Below, one piece after another: positions 1 through 5,276 of a DNA stretch of 8,046 nt (position 1 is the stretch's first letter; every line of letters starts with the position of its first letter). The stretch is from Moraxellaceae bacterium (GTDB lineage Bacteria; Pseudomonadota; Gammaproteobacteria; Pseudomonadales; Moraxellaceae). The notes under the pieces were generated by a model that saw only the letters and a list, made by a program, of their open reading frames with translations, had not been told where the DNA came from and searched no databases. The translations under genes were made by a program, and so were the position numbers. The stretch is taken from positions 1 to 8,046 of the forward strand of contig JASLCO010000004.1 in assembly GCA_030146505.1 (NCBI GenBank), read 5' to 3'.

Positions 1-1
1 G

Positions 2-25
2 TTCGCGGCTAAAGCCGCTCCTGCG
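2..25 (-). repeat. REP-like palindromic repeat (copy a)
   Basis: A 24-nt element with a GC-rich inverted core (GCGGCT/AGCCGC) lies just downstream of the CoA-transferase stop codon. Read on the minus strand it matches the copy at 3641-3664 at 22 of 24 positions. It has no coding content. Short palindromes of this kind sit between genes in many Pseudomonas and Xanthomonas genomes and are spread by RAYT-type transposases; none is encoded here. As a hairpin at the 3' end of the minus-strand transcript it could protect the message or act as a weak terminator, but there is no U-tract. The window edge may cut its partner copy. Confidence 0.75.
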
Positions 26-33
26 GGAGGAGT

Positions 34-2136
34 TCAGACATTGCCGATGAACAACTGGCGCAGCAAACGCTGCTTCAGGTTTTCCGGCTGGTCCAGTTGC
101 AGTCTTTCCAGCAGGGCCGTGGGGATTTCCTTTTCTTCGCGCAGGCTGGCCACCAGCGATTTCACGAGCTGCAGGGGATGCTCCGAACTTTCCTGCATGC
201 GTTGCAGGATTTTCAGGATGTCGCGCTCTTCATCGGTGAAATCGTCGCCGAAGGGGAAGTCCGGCAGCAGGTTTTTGTCTTTCAGGCCTTGCAGGCGGCT
301 GGTCACGGTGGCGGGCATATTGTTGAGCTCCGCTTCCGGCATTTCGTATTCCGGCTCCACCTTGCCGGCGGCCTTGGCCTGGGCCAGCAGCTCGGGCTGG
401 AAGCGGGAGTCGGTAATGGCCAGCAGGCGCTTGATGATGGTCACGTCGGTCTGTCCGCGCAGGTCTGCAATGCCGTACTCCGTCACCACGATATCGCGCA
501 GGTGGCGGGGAATGGTGGTATGGCCGTAGTTCCAGATGATGTTGGAGACCACCTCGCCCTGGCTGCGCCGCGTGGCGCGCAGCATGAGGATGGAACGCGC
601 GCCTTGCAGTGCATGGGCCTGTGACACGAAGTTGTATTGTCCACCCACGCCGCTGACCAGCTTGCCGGAGTCCAGGCCGTCGGAAATGGCGGCTCCCATG
701 AGCGTGACCATCATGCAGGTGTTCACGAAGCTGGCATCGCGGCGCTGCAGGGTTTTCAGGTCTTGCGGGCCATAAAGCTGGTTGATGTAGCCGACGCTGG
801 TCATGCCTATGCGTGCGCGCAGTTCTGGCGTGAGCTCGCGCAGCTTCTGATAAAAATCGCGCGGCCCCAGGAAAAAGCCGCCGTGCATGAGGATGCCGCC
901 CTTGAGGCGCGAGCCCAGGCACAGGCGGTTGACGGTGGCCAGCGAGCCTGGGCTTTCAATGTCGGCCGCGATTTTCTGGTTGCGGGCCAGCAGGCCGTCG
1001 CGCTCGGGCACTACATCATCATGAAAAATGCCGAAACGCTGCAGGAATTCGACATCACTGCCGTTCAGCGGTGAATGAATGAGGCGGGCCTCCAGCAGGG
1101 CGGGCAGGGTGGCTTCGTTCACGTCCAGGCCGATGCGGTTTTCATTCAGCAGTTTCTGCAGGCCGTAATGCTCGAAAACCTCGCGGCGCAGGATGCCGGC
1201 TTCGATCAGGGCCATGAAACCGTTGACGAACATTTCCGAACAGCCATACAGGCCCTGTGCAAATGGCTGGCTGTTTTCCAGGGGTGCGCCCAGGGCCTGC
1301 AAGGCGCCGGCATAGTCGGCATTGTGGCGGTCGCGCAGGATGAGGGCATGGGCAATGGCATCGCCCAGCGAGCCTATGCCTATCTGCAGGGTGCCGCCGT
1401 CCTTGACCAGCGAGCTCACATAAAGGCCGATGGCGTAGTCCGTGGTGGCCACTTTCATGTTCGGCGCCGAGAACACCGTATGCGTGCCGGCCGGATCACT
1501 GACGATGGCATCGACCTCGTTTTCATCCACCAGCGCATCGTTTTCCATGAAGGGCAGTTCGCGGTTGACGACGAGGATGCGATACACCGGCCAGCCACAG
1601 TCTTTCAGCAGCGGCAGCAGGTCCAGCGTCACGTCCGGATTGCAGGCCAGGGAATATTCGGTGCGGCCGCCGCGCTCACGCACGGCCACCGCCTGCGCCA
1701 CCACGTTCACGCGTTGCAGCAGCATGTCGCGTGCCACATGGGTGTAATTGCTGCAGAGATAGTGCTGCTGGGCGTAGTCGTTGTTCAGGTAGTCGCCGGA
1801 CTTCAGGAAGAACTCGACCACTTCCACGTTTTTTGGTAACTGGCCGGTGTGGCGGTCCTTCACGTAATCCAGGTCGGGATAATCCCCGAATACGCGTTCC
1901 ACGAAAGGGCCGAGAAAACGCTGCTCCATTTCACTGCCGGCCTTGGGCTTTTCCAGCGAGAGTGCGGTAAGAATCCGCAATTTCAGGCCGGGGTTGGCGC
2001 GGGCGCGGGCATACAGGGCATTGACCAGAGGATTGGGCTTGCCCACGCCCAGCGGAATGCCAAGCGTGAGCTGCGGGCCGATACGGGTGCAGAGGTCGTC
2101 GAGGCAGTCGTCAATGCGGTTGAAATGGCGAGCCAT
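34..2136 (-). CDS. Acetyl-CoA hydrolase/transferase family protein (class I CoA-transferase fold)
   Basis: A 700-residue cytoplasmic protein of the acetyl-CoA hydrolase / CoA-transferase family, with the C-terminal domain typical of that family in the second half. Such enzymes move CoA between acyl groups through a glutamyl-CoA intermediate or hydrolyse acyl-CoA; the substrate cannot be read here. Visible motifs are GGTLQIGIGSLGDA at residues 247-260 (CoA-binding region), GLYGCSEMFVNG at 295-306, where Glu301 is the likely catalytic glutamate by analogy, GVGGQYNF at 496-503, and VTEYGIADLRG at 551-561, the family signature near the C-terminal domain. The last 80 residues are charged and probably helical. 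I chose the ATG at 2134-2136 because AAGGA (2146-2150, minus strand) lies 9 nt upstream and family-like sequence begins there. A longer frame to 2304 adds 56 unconvincing residues and crosses the opposite promoter region. It is transcribed divergently from ccmA. Family call is firm; activity is inferred. Confidence 0.88.
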   Translation of the reverse strand: MARHFNRIDDCLDDLCTRIGPQLTLGIPLGVGKPNPLVNALYARARANPGLKLRILTALSLEKPKAGSEMEQRFLGPFVERVFGDYPDLDYVKDRHTGQLPKNVEVVEFFLKSGDYLNNDYAQQHYLCSNYTHVARDMLLQRVNVVAQAVAVRERGGRTEYSLACNPDVTLDLLPLLKDCGWPVYRILVVNRELPFMENDALVDENEVDAIVSDPAGTHTVFSAPNMKVATTDYAIGLYVSSLVKDGGTLQIGIGSLGDAIAHALILRDRHNADYAGALQALGAPLENSQPFAQGLYGCSEMFVNGFMALIEAGILRREVFEHYGLQKLLNENRIGLDVNEATLPALLEARLIHSPLNGSDVEFLQRFGIFHDDVVPERDGLLARNQKIAADIESPGSLATVNRLCLGSRLKGGILMHGGFFLGPRDFYQKLRELTPELRARIGMTSVGYINQLYGPQDLKTLQRRDASFVNTCMMVTLMGAAISDGLDSGKLVSGVGGQYNFVSQAHALQGARSILMLRATRRSQGEVVSNIIWNYGHTTIPRHLRDIVVTEYGIADLRGQTDVTIIKRLLAITDSRFQPELLAQAKAAGKVEPEYEMPEAELNNMPATVTSRLQGLKDKNLLPDFPFGDDFTDEERDILKILQRMQESSEHPLQLVKSLVASLREEKEIPTALLERLQLDQPENLKQRLLRQLFIGNV

Positions 2137-2145
2137 GCGCGGCGG

Positions 2146-2150
2146 TCCTT
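2146..2150 (-). promoter_or_regulatory. Ribosome binding site fixing the CoA-transferase start
   Basis: AAGGA on the minus strand, nine nucleotides before the ATG at 2134-2136. This favours that start over the upstream in-frame codon at 2302-2304, where the preceding minus-strand sequence shows no comparable purine-rich site. Confidence 0.6.
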
Positions 2151-2168
2151 GTTGGGAGCGGAGCCTGA

Positions 2169-2197
2169 ATCTTAGCGGGAAAAGGGCGAAGGCTTGC
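2169..2197 (-). promoter_or_regulatory. Weak candidate promoter for the CoA-transferase gene
   Basis: The minus strand reads TAAGAT at 2174-2169, close to a sigma-70 -10 box. It would give a leader of about 26 nt containing the AAGGA ribosome binding site. The hexamer 17 nt upstream (2192-2197) reads GCAAGC and is a poor -35 box. The promoter rests on the -10 match and its sensible position, so it is tentative. Confidence 0.3.
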
Positions 2198-2239
2198 AGT
2201 CTGCCCGCCGTCATTGGAGGCCTTGCTACAAAGCTGCAA

Positions 2240-2253
2240 CAGCCTGCAGGCTG
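2240..2253. promoter_or_regulatory. Perfect 14-bp palindrome in the divergent intergenic region
   Basis: CAGCCTGCAGGCTG is its own reverse complement with no spacer. It lies between the CoA-transferase gene and ccmA, about 30 nt upstream of the candidate ccmA -10 box. The position suits an operator for a dimeric regulator, but no consensus I know matches it and it could be chance in GC-rich DNA. Confidence 0.3.
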
Positions 2254-2259
2254 GATGGA

Positions 2260-2288
2260 GGTGATGCGCCGGGCCTCTCGGTTATACT
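2260..2288 (+). promoter_or_regulatory. Candidate promoter for the ccm operon
   Basis: TATACT at 2283-2288 matches five of six positions of the sigma-70 -10 consensus. The expected -35 position (GGTGAT at 2260-2265, 17-nt spacing) is weak. Transcription would start near 2295, leaving a leader of about 25 nt before the GTG start of ccmA. The rest of the 183-nt gap (2137-2319) shows no gene. Confidence 0.4.
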
Positions 2289-2319
2289 CCGCCGACTTTT
2301 TCATTTGGCCTGATCCTCC

Positions 2320-2961
2320 GTGCTAGTCGCCCGCCAGCTTGCCGCCCTTCGTGATGACCGCACGCTTTTTGCCGGGCTGGATTTTTCGCTGGCGCCGGGG
2401 CAGGTGTTGCAGGTGGCCGGGCCCAATGGCGTGGGCAAGACCACGTTGCTCAGCATGGTGGCGGGGCTGGCGGCCATCGAGAGCGGCAGCCTGCTGTGGA
2501 AGGGTCGGCCGGTGGCGGATGACCCGGCGGCTTTCCGTGCTGATTTCCTCTGGCTGGGCCACCAGCCCGGTCTCAAGCTCATGCTGACGGCCTGCGAAAA
2601 CCTGCGCTTCCTGGCAGGCCTGCGTGGCCTGCAACCCTCCTGTGAATTGTTGCTTTCTGCCTTGGACAAGGTGGGGCTCTACGGTTACGAGGACGTGCCG
2701 CTGGCGCGTATGTCGGCGGGCCAGAAGCGCCGCGTCGGTCTGGCCCGTCTCTTCGTGGAGAAATGCCCGTTGTGGATTCTGGACGAGCCTTTCACGGCCA
2801 TCGATAAACAGGGCGTGGCTGAGTTGGAAGGCTGGTTGCACGAGCATGCCGGGGAGGGCGGCATGGTGCTGCTGACCACGCATCATGAGTTTGCGGCGGG
2901 CTTTCCCGTGCAGCGCCTGGATGTGGCGGATTTCAGGCCGCAGGCGGGAGCGTCGGCATGA
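2320..2961 (+). CDS. ccmA: Heme exporter ATP-binding protein CcmA
   Basis: ATPase of the CcmAB module in System I cytochrome c maturation. ATP hydrolysis on the cytoplasmic face drives release of heme-loaded CcmE from CcmC/CcmD. The 213 residues form one ABC domain of normal family length. Walker A is GPNGVGKTT (34-42), the Q-loop region reads GHQPGLK (80-86, typical of CcmA), the signature is MSAGQKRRVGLAR (131-143), Walker B is LWILDEP (151-157), and His188 in TTHHE is the likely H-loop residue. The start is GTG at 2320: an in-frame TGA at 2311-2313 rules out anything further upstream. I see no Shine-Dalgarno sequence before it, which is unusual for the first gene of an operon and suggests modest translation. 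The stop overlaps the ccmB start as ATGA, so the two are probably translationally coupled. Confidence 0.95.
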   Translation: MLVARQLAALRDDRTLFAGLDFSLAPGQVLQVAGPNGVGKTTLLSMVAGLAAIESGSLLWKGRPVADDPAAFRADFLWLGHQPGLKLMLTACENLRFLAGLRGLQPSCELLLSALDKVGLYGYEDVPLARMSAGQKRRVGLARLFVEKCPLWILDEPFTAIDKQGVAELEGWLHEHAGEGGMVLLTTHHEFAAGFPVQRLDVADFRPQAGASA

Positions 2962-3626
2962 GTGCGGTGCGGGCCTTGTTGCTGCGGGATTTACGCCTTG
3001 CTCTGCGCCAACCGGGAGACTGGTTGACGCCATTGAGTTTTTTCCTGCTGGTGGTGACCCTGTTTCCGCTCGCGATTACACCGGAGCCGAAAAAGCTGGC
3101 GCTGATGGCACCCGGCATCATCTGGGTGGCAGCGCTGCTGTCCATGTTGCTGTCGCTGGATGGTCTTTTCCGCCAGGACCTGGAGGATGGTTCGCTGGAG
3201 CAGTTGCTGGTGGCGCCGGCTTCGCTGCCTTTACTGGTGCTGGCAAAAACGGCGGCGCACTGGTTGCAGACCGGTTTCTGTCTGGTGCTGCTCTCGCCGG
3301 TGGCGGCCGTGATGCTGTTCCTGGATGTGCAGACATTCTGGACGCTGCTGGCTACCTTGCTGCTGGGGACGCCCGTGTTGTCGCTGGTCGGCGCGGTGGC
3401 GGCGGCGCTCACGGTCGCTTTGCGCCGTGGCGGCGCGCTGGTTCCCTTGCTGACCTTGCCGCTCATGGTGCCGGTGATCGTGTTTGCCACGGGGGCCGTG
3501 CAGGCCGCCGCCATGGGCATGCCGGTGGCCGGCTATCTGGCCTTGCTCGCGGCGTTTCTGGTGTTGGCGGTGACATTGATTCCTTTTGCCGTGGCGGCCG
3601 CTTTGCGCATTGCCACGGGGGGCTGA
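2958..3626 (+). CDS. ccmB: Heme exporter membrane protein CcmB
   Basis: Inner-membrane subunit that pairs with CcmA in the ABC module releasing holo-CcmE. The 222 residues are of normal length and strongly hydrophobic, with about six predicted membrane segments near residues 22-41, 49-68, 100-122, 126-152, 162-183 and 190-215. Typical CcmB sequence is seen in FRQDLEDGSLEQLL (71-84), a cytoplasmic stretch thought to contact the ATPase, and in the N-terminal LLLRDLRLALRQ (7-18). The ATG overlaps the ccmA TGA by four bases (ATGA at 2958-2961). Downstream there is an unusually long gap of 144 nt before ccmC, filled by REP elements, so tight coupling ends here. The substrate long assumed for CcmAB was heme itself; current work favours a role in chaperone release. 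Confidence 0.93.
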   Translation: MSAVRALLLRDLRLALRQPGDWLTPLSFFLLVVTLFPLAITPEPKKLALMAPGIIWVAALLSMLLSLDGLFRQDLEDGSLEQLLVAPASLPLLVLAKTAAHWLQTGFCLVLLSPVAAVMLFLDVQTFWTLLATLLLGTPVLSLVGAVAAALTVALRRGGALVPLLTLPLMVPVIVFATGAVQAAAMGMPVAGYLALLAAFLVLAVTLIPFAVAAALRIATGG

Positions 3627-3640
3627 GTTTGCGGTGATTG

Positions 3641-3664
3641 TGTAGGAGCGGCTTTAGCCGCGAA
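3641..3664 (+). repeat. REP-like palindromic repeat (copy b) inside the ccm operon
   Basis: TGTAGGAGCGGCTTTAGCCGCGAA begins 15 nt after the ccmB stop. It carries the same GCGGCT/AGCCGC core as the copies at 2-25, 3685-3708 and 3729-3752. It is opposite in orientation to the next copy, with 20 nt between them, forming a head-to-head pair like the paired REPs known as BIMEs. Confidence 0.85.
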
Positions 3665-3684
3665 GGTGTCTGGATATGTATGGG

Positions 3685-3708
3685 TTCGCGGCTGAAGCCG
3701 CTCCTGCG
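3685..3708 (-). repeat. REP-like palindromic repeat (copy c), inverted partner of copy b
   Basis: This copy pairs with copy b along all 24 positions if transcribed: 21 Watson-Crick pairs and three G-U wobbles, with a 20-nt loop. Such a stem between ccmB and ccmC would be very stable in RNA and could block 3' exonucleases, cause partial termination, or separate expression of ccmAB from ccmCDE. There is no U-run after it, so it is not a standard intrinsic terminator. Confidence 0.85.
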
Positions 3709-3728
3709 AAAAGAAATAGATGCAGAAT

Positions 3729-3752
3729 TTTGCGGCCACAGCCGCTCCCACA
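3729..3752 (-). repeat. REP-like palindromic repeat (copy d), diverged, just upstream of ccmC
   Basis: This copy matches the family at 20 of 24 positions, with core TGCGGCCACAGCCGCT. It ends 18 nt before the chosen ccmC start. Its last bases join AGGAA, a Shine-Dalgarno-like string at 3752-3756. A longer ccmC frame from the ATG at 3720 would be translated straight through the repeat. Confidence 0.7.
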
Positions 3753-3770
3753 GGAATGCGGAAACAAGAC

Positions 3771-4553
3771 ATGTGGAAATCCCTCTGGGCCTATATCAAC
3801 CGAACGGTGAGCCCGCGACATTTTTATGAGATAGGCGGGCAATGGCTGCCCTGGTTTTCCTTGCTGGCCGCCGTGCTGCTGGTGGTGGGGACGACATGGG
3901 GCCTGGTGTTTGCGCCGGCGGATTACCAGCAGGGCAACAGCTTCCGCATCATCTACATCCATGTGCCGGCGGCCAGCCTGGCCATGGGCGGCTATGTCCT
4001 GCTGGCGGCCTGTGGCCTCATCCATCTGGTATGGAAGGTGAAGACGGCGGAAATGGTCGCGCGTTCCACGGCAGCCGTCGGTGCCTGGTTCTGCTTTGTG
4101 GCACTGTTTACCGGCGCGGTCTGGGGCAAGCCCACCTGGGGCACTTACTGGGTCTGGGATGCGCGCCTGACCTCCATGCTCATCCTGTTCTTCCTTTATC
4201 TCGGCGTGATGGCGCTCTATGCCGCCTATGAGGACGCCGCCAGCGCCGGCAAGGCGGCAGCCATCCTGGCGCTGGTGGGGGTGGTCAATTTGCCCATCAT
4301 CAAATACTCGGTGGAGTGGTGGAATACACTGCACCAGGGCTCCACCTTCAAGATGACGGAAAGACCGGCCATGCCGCCGGAAATGTACCTGCCCCTCATC
4401 ATCATGATCCTGGGCTTCTATGCCTTCTTTGCGGCTTGCGTGATCGCCCGCACGCGCAATGAAATCCTGCAGCGCGAGCGCCGTTCGCAATGGGTGAAAG
4501 ATCTGGTGGCAAAGGCAACTTTCCCGAAACAGGAGGCTTCCCGTGGCCTTTGA
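3771..4553 (+). CDS. ccmC: Heme-handling membrane protein CcmC
   Basis: Inner-membrane protein of the heme-handling family that presents heme to CcmE and, with CcmD, catalyses formation of the covalent heme-CcmE adduct. The 260 residues show about six membrane segments. The tryptophan-rich WWD motif is WGKPTWGTYWVWD at 118-130. The two periplasmic heme-ligand histidines are His64 (IIYIHVPAA) and His188 (NTLHQGST), matching the known pair in E. coli CcmC. I chose ATG 3771 because MWKSLW matches the usual CcmC beginning. It has only a weak GGAAA (3760-3764) upstream. ATG 3756 and ATG 3720 are in frame; the last would add 17 residues partly encoded by REP copy d. The 3' end overlaps ccmD by 11 nt, and the ccmD ribosome binding site lies within this gene. 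Confidence 0.94.
   Translation: MWKSLWAYINRTVSPRHFYEIGGQWLPWFSLLAAVLLVVGTTWGLVFAPADYQQGNSFRIIYIHVPAASLAMGGYVLLAACGLIHLVWKVKTAEMVARSTAAVGAWFCFVALFTGAVWGKPTWGTYWVWDARLTSMLILFFLYLGVMALYAAYEDAASAGKAAAILALVGVVNLPIIKYSVEWWNTLHQGSTFKMTERPAMPPEMYLPLIIMILGFYAFFAACVIARTRNEILQRERRSQWVKDLVAKATFPKQEASRGL
4531..4536 (+). promoter_or_regulatory. Strong ribosome binding site for ccmD
   Basis: AGGAGG, six nucleotides before the GTG at 4543. It decides the ccmD start and lies inside the 3' end of ccmC. It is the best Shine-Dalgarno site in the operon, compensating for the GTG start. Confidence 0.8.
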
Positions 4554-4728
4554 ATCCCTGGCTGATTTCCTGGCCATGGGCCGGCATGGCTTCTATGTCT
4601 GGCTGGCCTACGGCGTGACTTTCGTGATCGTGGGCTGGAATGTGCTGCAGCCCTGGCTGCGGCGAAAAAAGCTGGTGCAGGAACAGGCGGGCGCGCTGCG
4701 GCGCGAGGCCCGTGAAAGCCGGCACTGA
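4543..4728 (+). CDS. ccmD: Heme exporter accessory protein CcmD
   Basis: Small single-span inner-membrane protein needed for release of holo-CcmE from CcmC; it joins the CcmABC complex. The 61 residues have a short N-terminal part (MAFESLADFLAMGRHG), one membrane helix at about residues 17-39 starting FYVWLAYGVTF, and a basic cytoplasmic tail rich in Arg and Lys (RRKKL, RREARESRH). The GRHGFYVW stretch is characteristic of CcmD, and length and position between ccmC and ccmE fit. The start is GTG with a full AGGAGG six bases upstream. It overlaps ccmC by 11 nt and is followed by ccmE after 19 nt. Confidence 0.92.
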   Translation: MAFESLADFLAMGRHGFYVWLAYGVTFVIVGWNVLQPWLRRKKLVQEQAGALRREARESRH

Positions 4729-4747
4729 ATTTTCCGAGTGATGTGAA

Positions 4748-5152
4748 ATGAGTTTTGCCCTGACGCCCAAGCGTAAAAAGACCCTCGTCATCCTGCTGGC
4801 CGTGGTGATCGGCATTGCCGTGGCCGTGGGCCTTGCCCTGTATGCCTTGCGCCAGAACATCAATCTTTTCTACACGCCAACGCAGTTGGTGGAACACCAG
4901 GCACCGGAAGGGCGCCGCATACAGGTAGGTGGTCTCGTCATGCAGGGTTCCCTGCGGCGTGCGCCGGATTCGCTGGCGGTGCGCTTCACCATCACCGATC
5001 TCAAACACCAGGTGGATGTGGTTTACACCGGCATCCTGCCCGATCTTTTCCGTGAAGGGCAGGGCATAGTCGCCAATGGCCGTTTTGAAAACGGCGTGGT
5101 GATGGCGGATGAAGTGCTGGCCAAGCATGACGAGAAATACATGCCACCGTAG
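4748..5152 (+). CDS. ccmE: Cytochrome c-type heme chaperone CcmE, ending at an early amber codon
   Basis: Periplasmic, membrane-anchored chaperone that binds heme covalently through a histidine and hands it to the CcmF ligase. The 134 residues comprise a short basic N-terminus, one anchor helix (about 12-34), and a beta-barrel (OB-fold) domain from about 43 to 125. The heme site is [11 protein letters not shown]: His127 is the covalent ligand and Tyr131 the usual axial residue. Family members normally run 145-160 residues, with a flexible tail after this motif. Here TAG (5150-5152) follows Pro134 directly. In the same frame codons 5153-5194 encode VKQAIEDAGHPAGK, a plausible CcmE tail, then TGA at 5195-5197. 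The core is complete, so the product may still work; the tail appears lost by a single-base change, read through, or misread in sequencing. The ribosome binding site is weak. No ccmF follows. Confidence 0.9.
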   Translation: MSFALTPKRKKTLVILLAVVIGIAVAVGLALYALRQNINLFYTPTQLVEHQAPEGRRIQVGGLVMQGSLRRAPDSLAVRFTITDLKHQVDVVYTGILPDLFREGQGIVANGRFENGVVMADEVLAKHDEKYMPP

Positions 5153-5197
5153 GTCAAGCAGGCCATTGAAGATGCAGGCCACCCGGCCGGCAAATGA
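5153..5197 (+). other. In-frame remnant of the ccmE C-terminal tail beyond the TAG
   Basis: Fourteen sense codons plus TGA continue the ccmE frame. The sequence VKQAIEDAGHPAGK, preceded by a stop where family members often have Glu (PP-E-V), resembles normal CcmE tails. GAG to TAG or CAG to TAG would be a single substitution. With the stop replaced by a residue, total length would be 149, normal for CcmE. The remnant ends two bases before the inverted repeat at 5200. Confidence 0.7.
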
Positions 5198-5199
5198 AC

Positions 5200-5276
5200 C
5201 CCGTAGGTGCGAATTCATTCGCCCATTCAGCGGGCTTTAACAGCCTGTCGTGTGCGAATGAATTCGCACCTACGGG
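5200..5276. repeat. Long inverted repeat between converging genes (REP-like pair)
   Basis: Two perfect 23-nt arms, 5200-5222 and 5254-5276, are reverse complements separated by 31 nt. Each arm contains its own smaller palindrome (GCGAAT-TC-ATTCGC), so the unit is a pair of head-to-head REP-like elements of a family different from the GCGGCT/AGCCGC copies. It sits between the 3' ends of ccmE (plus) and the solute-binding gene (minus). A bidirectional terminator or mRNA-end stabiliser role is plausible, but no clean U-tract follows directly. The minus-strand gene takes its stop codon (TAG, 5272-5270) and its last His-Pro codons from the right arm and the adjoining bases. Confidence 0.85.

Noticed and set aside
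637..1839. Long plus-strand open frames opposite the CoA-transferase gene (637-1074, 1075-1839)
   Set aside because: Antisense shadows of a GC-rich coding gene; repetitive Gln/Ala/Gly/His composition, no recognisable domain and no translation signals.
2137..2304. 56-residue N-terminal extension of the CoA-transferase protein (start codon at 2302-2304, minus strand)
   Set aside because: No ribosome binding site, unconvincing composition, and it would cover the divergent promoter region. The ATG at 2134-2136 has AAGGA well placed and starts family-like sequence.
2885..3637. 250-residue plus-strand frame overlapping ccmA and ccmB
   Set aside because: Out-of-frame shadow of ccmB; Gly/Ala/Arg-rich with no family resemblance, whereas ccmB in the other frame is clear.
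3654..4577. 307-residue minus-strand frame across ccmC
   Set aside because: Antisense shadow; His/Gln/Arg-rich low-quality sequence opposite a clear ccmC.
2958..5152. The ccm cluster as a novel ABC system
   Set aside because: Every gene carries diagnostic CcmA-CcmE features (ABC signature, WWD motif, heme histidines) in canonical order; it is standard System I apart from the ccmE stop and the repeats.
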